Origin: Neolewinella lacunae
GTDB taxonomy: Bacteria; Bacteroidota; Bacteroidia; Chitinophagales; Saprospiraceae
Assembly: GCF_014349155.1 (NCBI RefSeq)
Contig: NZ_JACSIT010000034.1
Span: forward strand, 1 to 64,000
Direction: 5' to 3'
DNA: 64,000 bases
Of the stretch, positions 1 to 7,780 are shown piece by piece. The stretch's first letter is position 1, and every line of letters starts with the position of its first letter. The translations under genes were made by a program, and so were the position numbers. The notes below the pieces were generated by a model that saw only the letters and a program-made list of their open reading frames with translations, was not told the origin of the DNA and searched no databases.

Positions 1-698
1 CGCCCCACCACCGGGTCCAGCGTCCGGTAGAGGGCCATGTTTACGTCCAGGTCAAAAGCGTCCAGGTGCTCAATGCCGTTGTATTGGTAGGCGGACTTTG
101 CACCTGCGGTCGCGCCCATCCAGGGGCCGGTCATCTTCATCCCAAATGGGTAATAATGCTCCTCCTGAATAATCTCGCTCGGCACCTCGGGGATGCCGTT
201 GTTGTTCAGGTCGGCGTACATTATTCTGGTATTTCCCAGATGGTCCGTCAGCACATATTGCCATTCCTGGGCCGCGCCCGTGAAGCGGATGCGCCCCTCG
301 GCGTGGTGGATGGATTCGAGGGTTTTGGCCCCCACGCCATTTTGCAGGTATTCAATACCCCCGACGTAATCCCGCGTTTCTTCCGGGCTCCCAAAACTCG
401 TTTTCTTTTCCCGCCTCAGGAGCGTGCCCGCAGCATCGTAGGTGAGGTCCAGCCGCTGGTTATTGGCCCACACGATGCTGGTGGGCAGGTCTTGGTGGTT
501 ATAGGTAATGGTGATGCCCCGGCTGGGGTCGGTTCTCAGGTTTCCGTTTCCGTAGGTATCGTAAGTATAATTGGGGAGCCCTGGCTTGTAGCCCAGGGTG
601 GTGGAGCCGGGGGTGGTTTCGTTGATGTCACCATCCGCCCAGAACCCCAGCGGGCCCAGCCCAACAACGAGCAACAACAGCAAACGGAGCAGCAGCAT
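1..698 (-). CDS. RHS repeat-associated core protein, partial (cut by left edge)
   Basis: The minus strand is open from an ATG at 698 off the left edge (232 codons visible). Residues 1-20 are a Leu/Val-rich run that reads as a signal peptide. It is followed directly by RHS/YD-type repeats (YTYDTYGNGNLR, LTYDAAGTLLRR) and then the RHS core signatures VLTDHLGNTR, HYYPFGM and YQYNG. Full RHS proteins normally carry many hundreds of repeat residues before this core, so this copy is short. It may be an orphan core/tip cassette with its own leader (inference). Any variable C-terminal toxin or adhesin domain lies outside the window. A near-copy of the dispersed 18-bp repeat (100-117) is read through in frame as GATAGAK. 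Confidence 0.85.
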   Translation of the reverse strand, partial: MLLLRLLLLLVVGLGPLGFWADGDINETTPGSTTLGYKPGLPNYTYDTYGNGNLRTDPSRGITITYNHQDLPTSIVWANNQRLDLTYDAAGTLLRREKKTSFGSPEETRDYVGGIEYLQNGVGAKTLESIHHAEGRIRFTGAAQEWQYVLTDHLGNTRIMYADLNNNGIPEVPSEIIQEEHYYPFGMKMTGPWMGATAGAKSAYQYNGIEHLDAFDLDVNMALYRTLDPVVG

Positions 699-1109
699 GA
701 GACGAAGATAAGGTTTTTTTGGGCGCGGGCGCAGGTGCAAAGTACAGGATGCTAGAGCGATGTGAGCCCCCGGTGAAAGCCCCCGCCTTTTCAGAATCAG
801 AGAATCAGTCCAGCTACGCAAACAACTATAAGTACAGTGCAGGGTCCTCGCTATGGCCATCAATAATGAAAAGAGAATTATGAATCCACTTAACGTTAGA
901 CAGAATATATTTCAAATCAACTAGGTCCTAGCGAAATGGGACAAGAAAATATGCCCCTAATACATTACTTTCCGACTTTTGACAAAACTTATGGATTCGA
1001 CTATTGTATTTTGTTCAGCGTAATTAGGGAACCAGAGTATAGTTGTCATGTCTCTAAACACGAAAGGGCACCCTAATCGGGTGCCCCTTCAATCTTTTTA
1101 GCAGTCAAG
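699..1109. other. Gene-free AT-rich spacer
   Basis: No supported gene was found here. It holds a one-mismatch copy of the dispersed 18-bp repeat at 721-738, just upstream of the RHS start. From about 790 base composition falls well below the rest of the window. A terminator hairpin lies at 1066-1086. Confidence 0.5.
1062..1100 (-). terminator. Rho-independent-type terminator after the 1110-1691 gene
   Basis: An 8-bp perfect stem (GGGCACCC 1066-1073 with GGGTGCCC 1079-1086) has a 5-nt loop. On the minus strand it is followed by a T-rich stretch. It lies about 25 nt downstream of the stop of the lipoprotein gene. Confidence 0.7.
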
Positions 1110-1691
1110 TTACTTCTCTCTGGCCCAACGGTCATAACCAAAGTCAAAGAGCTCCTTTAGCGCATCACTATTTAATTCTTCATGCTTCTTATAATTTTCA
1201 TCAGTAAGAAAATTTTTGTTTTTGGCCAAAATTTCACGAGCCGCGCTTGCCAATTTACTGCCATCTATTCCGCTACTCTGTAACTTTTTTAGTAGAGAGA
1301 CCGCCACTCCTGGCTGATTAACAAAGTCCCGATGCGAAATTTCAGTTAGGTAGAATAACTGGTCTTCTGTCGGAGCGCTCGCTAAAAAGTCAGTATTCTC
1401 CATCAAAAAAGAAATCGTAGCCCATTGGAGGTTATCAAAGTAGACTTCCTTACTTTGAGCAAGAACATCCTCTCGATAAAGTTTATCGTACGCACCCCAA
1501 TCTGTCTGTCCCGACATCATTAGAGTGTTAAGCTTGGAATCTGCGGGGATCCGCTCAGGAAAACCCAGTACCGGAGAAATATCATCCGAAAGTACAGTAC
1601 CTTCCGTCACTGAGTTTTCGCTTTCGCACGAAAAAAGGGAAAGGGCAAGCACACTGGCAACGAAAAGGTAAAGCAAATTAGATTTAAACAT
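1110..1691 (-). CDS. Putative lipoprotein of unknown function
   Basis: A 193-residue exported protein that I do not recognise. The start chosen is the ATG at 1691, because a signal peptide with a lipobox (LALSLFSC) follows at once; the longer frame would begin at a TTG at 1721. The mature part is acidic and helical-looking, with no motif I can name. The gene sits in a low-GC island between an RHS gene and pnp, and its composition differs sharply from the GC-rich neighbours, which suggests horizontal acquisition. A role linked to the RHS gene, such as immunity, is possible only by position. A terminator follows it. Confidence 0.7.
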   Translation of the reverse strand: MFKSNLLYLFVASVLALSLFSCESENSVTEGTVLSDDISPVLGFPERIPADSKLNTLMMSGQTDWGAYDKLYREDVLAQSKEVYFDNLQWATISFLMENTDFLASAPTEDQLFYLTEISHRDFVNQPGVAVSLLKKLQSSGIDGSKLASAAREILAKNKNFLTDENYKKHEELNSDALKELFDFGYDRWAREK

Positions 1692-1851
1692 AAAACATGA
1701 ATTTTTAATTGAGCCAAACAAAAAAATGTTAGTAAATTTAAACCATCACATATTAAATTGTTCGGTTTATGGTATAAGAGATTAGTAGAGATGGGATTCT
1801 CAATAATTCTAATTGGGTGCCAGTAAATCAGACGGCCCTCATTGGAATGAA

Positions 1852-2136
1852 TTAATCGGGACCTATTGGAGGAATAGCGACGTCACAGCAATCACTTTGC
1901 GCATCTGCCCCACTTACTATGGTCGACCCCGTGACTGACCACACGCCTTCGTTTTCCTCATAAGTGTGTCGAACTCCACTCCCAACTACACTGCCTGAAC
2001 AACAACCACTTCCGGACACGGTGTAAGCGGTGATTCCGCTAGAGTGGGTGCCGCACTCACAACTTATGTAGGCATTGAGGTAACTGGTAAGTAAAAGCAA
2101 AGGGAAAACTAGCAATAATTGTTTAGCAACTTTCAT
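1852..2136 (-). CDS. Small secreted cysteine-rich protein
   Basis: A 94-residue protein with a clear N-terminal signal peptide (MKVAKQLLLVFPLLLL) and a mature part of about 70 residues rich in Gly, Ser and Cys. The cysteines lie in clusters (SCECG, GCCSG, DCCD), which suggests disulfides in an exported peptide. I do not recognise a family. It shares the low-GC island and orientation of the neighbouring lipoprotein and RHS genes. Its small size and Cys-pair pattern would suit a secreted effector, bacteriocin-like peptide or structural surface peptide, but nothing in the sequence decides between them. Confidence 0.6.
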   Translation of the reverse strand: MKVAKQLLLVFPLLLLTSYLNAYISCECGTHSSGITAYTVSGSGCCSGSVVGSGVRHTYEENEGVWSVTGSTIVSGADAQSDCCDVAIPPIGPD

Positions 2137-2418
2137 AAAACAGGTTTATAAGTTTTAGTGAATTAATAGCGAAAATCTAAAAGACTACAATTTTTACTTC
2201 AAGGCAACCAAGCCCCTTAGAAATTAAGCACCAAAATAATTTCCGCGATTACAATATGCTTCCTCGGTATTGTGAAGCTCGAAAGCTAAAATAGAGATTA
2301 AACATCAGGTGGCAAAAAAAATTACCTTTAACAAAATTTTAACATACCATCCTTTTGGTCGGACGCCAACTTACTGGGAGTCTAACATAGACAGCCATAC
2401 ATCAAAAATTACCCCCCC
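2137..2418. other. AT-rich spacer upstream of the small secreted protein
   Basis: About 280 bases of AT-rich sequence with no supported gene. It probably holds the promoter of the 1852-2136 gene. It ends at the pnp terminator, where composition returns to the high GC of the rest of the window. Confidence 0.4.
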
Positions 2419-2472
2419 AAAATGACAACGAGCCCCCCAGGGAAATCCCCCAGAGCGCTCGTTGTCATTTTT
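2419..2472 (-). terminator. Terminator hairpin of pnp
   Basis: A perfect stem of about 15 bp (AAAATGACAACGAGC 2419-2433 with its complement at 2457-2471) lies just past the pnp stop codon. The minus-strand 3' arm ends in ATTTT. It is among the strongest hairpins in the window and marks the border with the low-GC island. Confidence 0.8.
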
Positions 2473-2504
2473 AGCAACAGCACCGAAGTGCCGGTAAGGA
2501 TCGA

Positions 2505-4814
2505 TTAATCACGCCGATCACGACGGTCACGATCGCGGCCACCACCACCGCCGCCGCCACTGCGACGGTCGCCGCGGTCACCACGGTCGCGGCCACCACC
2601 ACGGCGATCACCGCGGTCTCCACGGTCACCGCGCTCGCGGGTTTTGCTGGCTTGGCGCTCTTCCTCGAGCTCCTCGTCGGTCATGATGCTGCCGTCAGCA
2701 CGGGGCATGATGGCTTTGCGGCTCAGGCGGAGCTTGCCGGTGCGCTCGTCGATGTCGACGATCTTGAAGGTCACTTCATCGCCTTCCTGGAAGACGTCCT
2801 CGACGTTGTCAATGCGGCTGTGGCTCATTTCTGAGACGTGGAGCAGGCCATCTTTGCCACCCTCAAAGCCTACGAATACGCCGTAAGGCACAATCGTTTT
2901 GACCGTTCCGGTGTAGACGCCGCCCACCTCGGGGGTGAAGGTGATCTTCTTGATGCGGGCAACGGCGTCTTCGATGTTCTCCTTGTTGCTGGAAGCAATG
3001 GAGACGTGGCCTTTGCCGTCGATCTCGTCGATGTTGATCGTCGTTTTGGTCAATTCCTGGAGCTCCTGGATGATCTTACCGCCGGGTCCGATGACGGCAC
3101 CGATGTAGCTCTTGTCGATGATCAGCTTCACGATCCGCGGAGCGTGGGGCTTCAGATCGGGGTTGGGCTTGGCAATGGTTTTGTTCATCTCGCCGAGGAT
3201 GTGGAGGCGACCAACGCGGGCCTGCTCCAGGGCCTGCTCGAGTTGCTCGTAGGGCAGTCCGTCGATCTTGATGTCCATCTGGCAGGCGGTGATTCCCTTT
3301 TCGGTACCCGTCAGTTTGAAGTCCATATCGCCCAGGGCATCTTCGTCGCCCAGGATGTCGGAAAGAATGGCAATGTCACCTCCTTCGGCCACCATGCCCA
3401 TGGCAATACCGGCAACGGGGCGGGTGATTTGCACGCCACCGTCCATCAGGGCCAGGGAGCCCGCACAGACCGTAGCCATGGAGCTGGAACCGTTGGATTC
3501 CAGGATGTCGGAAACGATGCGGATCGTGTGGGTCATCTCGGCGGGCAGTACCTGCCGGATGGAACGGGCGGCGAGGTTGGCGTGGCCAACTTCGCGGCGG
3601 CCGGGACCCCGCATGGGCTTAGACTCCCCTACCGAAAAGGCGGGGAAGTTGTAGTGCAGGATGAAGTCGGTGTAGCTGTTCTCGTGGGCGATGTCCACCA
3701 TCTGCTGGTCGGTCTTCGTGCCCAGCGTAAGGCTGGTGAGCGACTGCGTTTCGCCCCGGTTGAAGATGGCCGAGCCGTGGGCGGAGGGCAGGTAGTCGAT
3801 CTCCGTCCAGATGGGACGAATCTCGTCAAAAGCCCGCCCGTCGAGGCGCTTCTTCTCCTTGAGCATCATGGCCCGGATGGTCTTCTTCTGGATCTTGTCG
3901 TAGGCCGCAGACATCCGGGCTTTGTTTTCCGCCACCCATTCTTCGCCTTTTTCTTCGAGCACGGCGGCTTTGAAGTTTTCCTTCACCTGGCCAAAAGAAT
4001 CTTTGCGGGTCTTCTTATCGAGGCCAGCGCGGGAAACTTCCATCACGGCGTCTTTGACTTTGCCTTCGACGTAGGCAATCATTTCTTCCAGGTCTTCGGG
4101 CTCCTCCACCGGGCGGGTGGTAACCCCAACCATCTCGCGGAGTTTGAGCTGCACCTCGCACATCGGCTTGATGGCGGCGTGGCCGGCCTTCAGCGCACCG
4201 AGCAGGGCCGCTTCGTCCACTTCTTTGGCTTCCCCTTCCACCATCATGATGTTGTCCTTATCGGCAGCAACGATGACGTCGAGGTCCGCATTTTTCAGCG
4301 CACTCCGGTCGGGGTTAATGACGTACTCTCCGTCGATGCGCGCCACCCGGCACTCGGAAATGGGGCCGGCAAAGGGCACGTCCGAAACCATCAGTGCCGC
4401 GCTGGCGGCCAGGCCGGCCAGTGCGTCGGGCATCACCTCGGGGTCGAGGGAAATCAGGTTGATGATGACCTGGGTATCGAACATGTAGCCCTTAGGGAAG
4501 AGCGGGCGGATGGCCCGGTCGACGATGCGGCTGATGAGGATCTCGTAGTCGTTGAGGCGGGTTTCGCGGCGGAAGAAGTTCCCGGGAATGCGGCCAGCGG
4601 CGGCAAATTTCTCCTGGTAATCGACGCTGAGCGGGAAGAAGTCTTGCCCTTCGCGCACGCTGTGGGCAGAAACTACGGAGCAGAACAACATCGTGTTGCC
4701 GCACTTTACTACTACTGCACCGTCGGCCTGGGTGGCCAGTTTGCCGGTTTCGATGGTGACTTCCCGCCCGTTTGGCAGATCAAAGCGCACCGTCATTGGG
4801 GTCTTGTTACCCAT
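2505..4814 (-). CDS. pnp: Polyribonucleotide nucleotidyltransferase (PNPase)
   Basis: A phosphate-dependent 3'-5' exoribonuclease of mRNA turnover, trimeric in known homologues. The 769 residues show the family order: first RNase PH domain (about 10-150), helical linker, second RNase PH domain (about 325-545, with FNRGETQ and the conserved GIAMG segment), KH domain (about 570-630, IGPGGKIIQ) and S1 domain (about 640-710, GVFVGFEGGKDGLLH). The last 45 or so residues are a low-complexity Arg/Gly/Asp tail (RGDRGDRGDRRGGG) that lengthens the protein beyond the roughly 710 residues of E. coli PNPase. Its base composition is repetitive. The gene stands alone, with the terminator at 2419-2472. Confidence 0.97.
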   Translation of the reverse strand: MGNKTPMTVRFDLPNGREVTIETGKLATQADGAVVVKCGNTMLFCSVVSAHSVREGQDFFPLSVDYQEKFAAAGRIPGNFFRRETRLNDYEILISRIVDRAIRPLFPKGYMFDTQVIINLISLDPEVMPDALAGLAASAALMVSDVPFAGPISECRVARIDGEYVINPDRSALKNADLDVIVAADKDNIMMVEGEAKEVDEAALLGALKAGHAAIKPMCEVQLKLREMVGVTTRPVEEPEDLEEMIAYVEGKVKDAVMEVSRAGLDKKTRKDSFGQVKENFKAAVLEEKGEEWVAENKARMSAAYDKIQKKTIRAMMLKEKKRLDGRAFDEIRPIWTEIDYLPSAHGSAIFNRGETQSLTSLTLGTKTDQQMVDIAHENSYTDFILHYNFPAFSVGESKPMRGPGRREVGHANLAARSIRQVLPAEMTHTIRIVSDILESNGSSSMATVCAGSLALMDGGVQITRPVAGIAMGMVAEGGDIAILSDILGDEDALGDMDFKLTGTEKGITACQMDIKIDGLPYEQLEQALEQARVGRLHILGEMNKTIAKPNPDLKPHAPRIVKLIIDKSYIGAVIGPGGKIIQELQELTKTTINIDEIDGKGHVSIASSNKENIEDAVARIKKITFTPEVGGVYTGTVKTIVPYGVFVGFEGGKDGLLHVSEMSHSRIDNVEDVFQEGDEVTFKIVDIDERTGKLRLSRKAIMPRADGSIMTDEELEEERQASKTRERGDRGDRGDRRGGGRDRGDRGDRRSGGGGGGGRDRDRRDRRD

Positions 4815-5253
4815 TGTTGTATAGAATGACTTGGTTAATTATTCAATGTTGGTTCGCGAACTCCCCTCCTTCCGGGGGGATTCCCCTTCGGAAGGGCGGG
4901 TCGGACGTCCCTGGCTCCCCCCTTCGGGGGGTTGGGGGGGGATGCCTCACCCTGCACCTGCGGCCGCGCCCATCCTTAAAAAACGGCAGTGGCCGGACAA
5001 AAAGGAAGCGCACGGCACCCATTGGGCCCGCGAGAGACAGACAAAACAGCCTTGGCAAGGAGGGGAGGGATGGGGCACGGGAAGCTCCGCACCAGGCAAC
5101 ACCAACGCTGGCGCTGCTGCATTTCTTTACTCCCGCCGGTGGTCCGCTTTGCGACCGGCGGCAGCCACACGTTTGCGGCCTGGTCTTTTTTAGTCTTGTT
5201 TCGTCGCAAAGATACGAAAGGATTGCGAGATTTATTGCTCGGCCGCGTGGGGC
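4815..5253. other. Intergenic region upstream of pnp
   Basis: About 440 bases without a supported gene. It holds C-run/G-run inverted blocks (4868-4898 and 4915-4940) and one exact copy of the dispersed 18-bp repeat at 4954-4971. Open frames here are short, overlap on both strands and resemble nothing. Confidence 0.5.
4915..4971 (+). repeat. Composite dispersed repeat: C/G-run hairpin plus 18-bp NotI box
   Basis: CTCCCCCCTTCGGGGGG forms a hairpin with a TTCG-type turn, then a G-run, then an exact GCACCTGCGGCCGCGCCC at 4954-4971. The same arrangement recurs at 30307-30351, 49151-49195 and 63370-63413, and inverted at 6295-6374. Confidence 0.8.
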
Positions 5254-5721
5254 TTACAAGAGCTTACGCAGGGCCAGCATAGTGCCCAGGTGCATCGCTT
5301 CGTGCATATTGTTGAAGGTCAGCGCCTCGTCGATGTTGTGCAGGGTCACACCAAAGCTGGTGGTGTACACCTTGAAGTTGGAAAAATCCAGGCTTTGCAG
5401 GTCTTCTTCCAGCCGATCGACGCGGTGGAGGAGACTCTCGCCAATCAGGCCATAATCGCTCTCCGGCTCCTGCCCGTCGGGGCGGCTGCCCTTGCGGTAG
5501 CGCGCCACCAGGCCCGGGTCGGAGGGCAGCGGCAGCCCCGCCAGGCCGTAGGTGAGCAGGTCCAGCGTCACCATCACGTGGCCCGCGTTCCACAGCAGGT
5601 TGTTGCTTAAACCGGCCGGAATGGAGTTGAGGTGGTCGTAATCGTAACTGTTGTAAATGCCCAGGATGTTGTTCCGGGTCGCGCGCAGCATCGCCAGCGT
5701 CATTTGTCTTTGCTCATTCAT
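5254..5721 (-). CDS. DinB-superfamily protein
   Basis: A 155-residue four-helix-bundle-type protein. Conserved features are the NLLWNAGHV segment in the first third and HEAMHLG near the C-terminus. These supply the metal-binding histidines of DinB/YfiT-like proteins, many of which are thiol-dependent transferases or have unknown roles. The ATG at 5721 lies 5 nt from a TACCTTAG box (minus strand 5734-5727), so the mRNA may be nearly leaderless. The gene stands alone; its substrate cannot be told from the sequence. Confidence 0.8.
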   Translation of the reverse strand: MNEQRQMTLAMLRATRNNILGIYNSYDYDHLNSIPAGLSNNLLWNAGHVMVTLDLLTYGLAGLPLPSDPGLVARYRKGSRPDGQEPESDYGLIGESLLHRVDRLEEDLQSLDFSNFKVYTTSFGVTLHNIDEALTFNNMHEAMHLGTMLALRKLL

Positions 5722-5726
5722 GGGGG

Positions 5727-5734
5727 CTAAGGTA
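5727..5734 (-). promoter_or_regulatory. -7 box abutting the DinB-like gene
   Basis: TACCTTAG, close to the Bacteroidota -7 consensus TAnnTTTG, ends 5 nt before the ATG. No clear -33 TTG was found. Confidence 0.4.
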
Positions 5735-5738
5735 ATGA

Positions 5739-6158
5739 GCGAATGCGTGAATGGGTGAATGCGTGAATGAGCGAATGCGTGAATGAGCGAATGAGTGAAT
5801 GGCTACCGCACGAGGCAGGCTACCGCATTGCTGCCCGATGAGGCGGATAGCTAACGCTACCTCATTATGACTTACTTTAATATGCTTTTCCTTCCATGTT
5901 GATACGGGTTTTCGGAATACACTAAAGTCTGGTTGAGGGTGTCCCCACCCGAATGTACAGGTTTCGGGTGTCTCTCCCCTCAGCCGAGAATTTTCGGGAG
6001 GGGATACCCACATCCGGGACTTTTGCTTCGCAGTATTTCATGCTCCGGGAAAGGGGTTAACTCTGCCCTACTGTTTCACCGCCTGCCTCGCCTGCCTCTC
6101 CTATCTCGCCTATCGCGTGCGGCAGCTCATTCACTCATTCACCCATTCACGCATTAGC
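5739..6158. mobile_element. MITE-like element with 8-bp tandem units in inverted ends
   Basis: 5739-5802 is eight tandem 8-bp units of the form G(C/T)GAATG(A/C/G). 6127-6158 holds four units of the complementary form TCATTCAC. The similarity extends inward: a GCTACCGCACGAGGC-like arm after the first block is mirrored by CGTGCGGCAGC before the second. The ends are therefore imperfect inverted repeats about 80-100 bp long around a 200-bp core. No transposase is encoded; the one open frame across it (5714-6013, minus) translates the repeats and looks non-coding. The mobile nature is inferred from structure alone. Confidence 0.4.
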
Positions 6159-6178
6159 TACGCTGCTGCCTACGGCGG

Positions 6179-7069
6179 TCACTCATTAGCAAAGCGAAAC
6201 CAAGGCACCACCTCCCGCCGCCCCGCATTCAACTCAGGCAGGCGCAAAAGCGACCGTTGCAGGGGCAGGCTGCTGCCGGTGGTAAAAAAGTGATGGGCGC
6301 GGCCGCAGGTGCTCCCCCCCGGCCCCCCGAAGGGAGGAGTTAAGACATCCCCCCGACCCCCAAAGGGGGAGAGCAAGGGAAGGCCGAGCCCCCGCTCCAC
6401 CAGCAAGCGCTGTACCTGCCGGGCCGCAGCGGGCGAGGGGTCAATCACCCGCACCCCGGGCCCACACACGGCCTGGATGTCTTCCAGCACCATCGGGTAA
6501 TGCGTACAGCCCAACACCAGGGTATCGATGCCCGCCGCCAACATGGGCGCGAGGATGCTTTCTAACTTGTCCCGCAACAGTAAACTGCCCGGCGCTTCCC
6601 GCTCAATAAGGGGCACCAGCCCCAGGCAAGGATCTTCCAGCACCGGTCGCTCCGGCAGGTAACGTGCCCGCAGTGCGTGGTAGCGCGGGCTGGCCAGCGT
6701 GGCGGCGGTGGCCAAAACCCCCACCCGCTCGCCCGTACTGGCCGGCTTCACGGCGGGCTCCAGGCCCACGAATGGCACCTCCGGGAAGCCTTCCCGCAGG
6801 GCGTCGATGGCAATGCTCGTTGCCGTATTACAGGCCACCACGATGAGCTTCGCCCCCGCCGCCAGCAGGAAGCGGGTAATCTCCTGACTGTAAGCGAGGA
6901 TATTTTCCGCAGGCTGTGGCCCGTAGGGCGCCCGCGCATTGTCGGCCACGTAGAGCATCGACTCCGCCGGCAATAGCCCAGAAACAGCATTGGCGACCGA
7001 GAGGCCGCCAATGCCGGAGTCGAAGACTCCGATGGTTCCGGAAAAATAGTTGCGGGGAATGGGCTGCAT
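6179..7069 (-). CDS. murI: Glutamate racemase
   Basis: Makes D-glutamate for peptidoglycan by racemising L-glutamate in the cytoplasm. Family marks are GVFDSGIGGL at the N-terminus and the two catalytic cysteines in ACNTAT (Cys80) and GCTHYP (Cys188). The ATG at 7069 is preferred over a GTG at 7072. The C-terminal part is unusual: residues about 230-259 (SPFGGRGDVLTPPFGG, then PGGSTCGRAH) are encoded by the composite dispersed repeat at 6295-6374, read in frame. The normal ending HFFTTGSS resumes directly afterwards. The insertion lies beyond both catalytic cysteines, so the enzyme is probably active (inference). Confidence 0.95.
   Translation of the reverse strand: MQPIPRNYFSGTIGVFDSGIGGLSVANAVSGLLPAESMLYVADNARAPYGPQPAENILAYSQEITRFLLAAGAKLIVVACNTATSIAIDALREGFPEVPFVGLEPAVKPASTGERVGVLATAATLASPRYHALRARYLPERPVLEDPCLGLVPLIEREAPGSLLLRDKLESILAPMLAAGIDTLVLGCTHYPMVLEDIQAVCGPGVRVIDPSPAAARQVQRLLVERGLGLPLLSPFGGRGDVLTPPFGGPGGSTCGRAHHFFTTGSSLPLQRSLLRLPELNAGRREVVPWFRFANE
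6295..6374 (-). repeat. Composite dispersed repeat inside murI
   Basis: An exact inverse copy of the 18-bp box (GGGCGCGGCCGCAGGTGC, 6295-6312) is followed by two C-run/G-run blocks (6313-6334 and 6348-6374). It lies wholly within the murI reading frame and adds about 27-30 residues without breaking it. Confidence 0.85.
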
Positions 7070-7156
7070 CACCGAAAAGAAGGAGGTTTCGGGTTCGGCA
7101 AGTCACGCCTTCCCAGCGGGGTTTCCCCCGGCCGGGCGCAACCAGCGCAGGGCGGT

Positions 7157-7663
7157 TTAGAGGCCGAGCTTGGCTTTTACGTCGGAACTGACGTCGGCAG
7201 ATTCTTCACCGTAGAGCAGTACCTGCTGGTCGAAGATGAACAGGAAGCCTTTTTCCTTAGCGACGGCCGCGATGGCCTCGTTGACGGATTTGTAGATGGG
7301 CTCGAGGAGTTCGGCCCGCTTATCCTGGAGGTCTTTTACCATCTGCTGCTCGAAGTCGCCAATTTCTTTTTGGCGGGCTTCCAGCTTAGCGGCTTCTTCC
7401 TGCTGCTGCTTGGGGGCCAGGGTGCCTTCCTGTACTTTCTGCTGGAGGGCCAGGTAGTCGGCCTCGAAGGTCTGGACCATCGCCTGGCCCCGCTTCTGAA
7501 GCTGCTTCTGGAGGCCTTCCAGGTTAGACTCTGCCGCCTTCATCTCGGGCAGCTCGGAGAGGATCTCGGCGGAGTTGACGTAGCCGAACTTCTGGGCCGA
7601 AGCCGTAGCAGCGGCGGCGAAAACCAGGACGGCTACCAGTGCGATTTGAGTGAGCTTTTTCAT
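7157..7663 (-). CDS. OmpH/Skp-family periplasmic chaperone
   Basis: A 168-residue protein of the OmpH/Skp family, which holds unfolded outer-membrane proteins in the periplasm. The ATG at 7663 is chosen because a signal peptide follows (MKKLTQIALVAVLVFAAAA, cleavage after ASAQ); the longer frame from 7717 adds an unlikely leader. The mature part starts KFGYVNSAEIL, typical of the family, and has a long Gln/Lys/Glu-rich coiled coil (about 45-130) before the small C-terminal strand region. It is the downstream member of an OmpH pair with the 7781-8299 gene. A TACCTTTG box lies about 45 nt upstream. Confidence 0.9.
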   Translation of the reverse strand: MKKLTQIALVAVLVFAAAATASAQKFGYVNSAEILSELPEMKAAESNLEGLQKQLQKRGQAMVQTFEADYLALQQKVQEGTLAPKQQQEEAAKLEARQKEIGDFEQQMVKDLQDKRAELLEPIYKSVNEAIAAVAKEKGFLFIFDQQVLLYGEESADVSSDVKAKLGL

Positions 7664-7705
7664 TGTTTGCGTTGGTTGAGGAGTAGTTGTCTTAAATACG
7701 GGGCG

Positions 7706-7713
7706 CAAAGGTA
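7706..7713 (-). promoter_or_regulatory. -7 box of first ompH gene
   Basis: TACCTTTG on the minus strand matches TAnnTTTG and lies about 43 nt before the ATG at 7663. Confidence 0.5.
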
Positions 7714-7780
7714 ACATAATTGCAGCACCCGTTAAAGCGTGAGAAAGAGGTCTGGATGGGCCAGACGGTTGGTGGGATGA

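Noticed and set aside
2838-4829. 663-codon open frame on the plus strand opposite pnp
   Set aside because: It is the antisense shadow of a GC-rich conserved gene; the translation is His/Gly/Val-rich without motifs, while pnp on the other strand is unmistakable.
5739-5802. Possible CRISPR array
   Set aside because: Units are contiguous 8-mers without spacers, and no cas genes are present.
5714-6013. 99-codon minus-strand frame
   Set aside because: Its translation is made of the octamer repeats (SFAHSRIRSFTHSPIH) and has no protein-like pattern.
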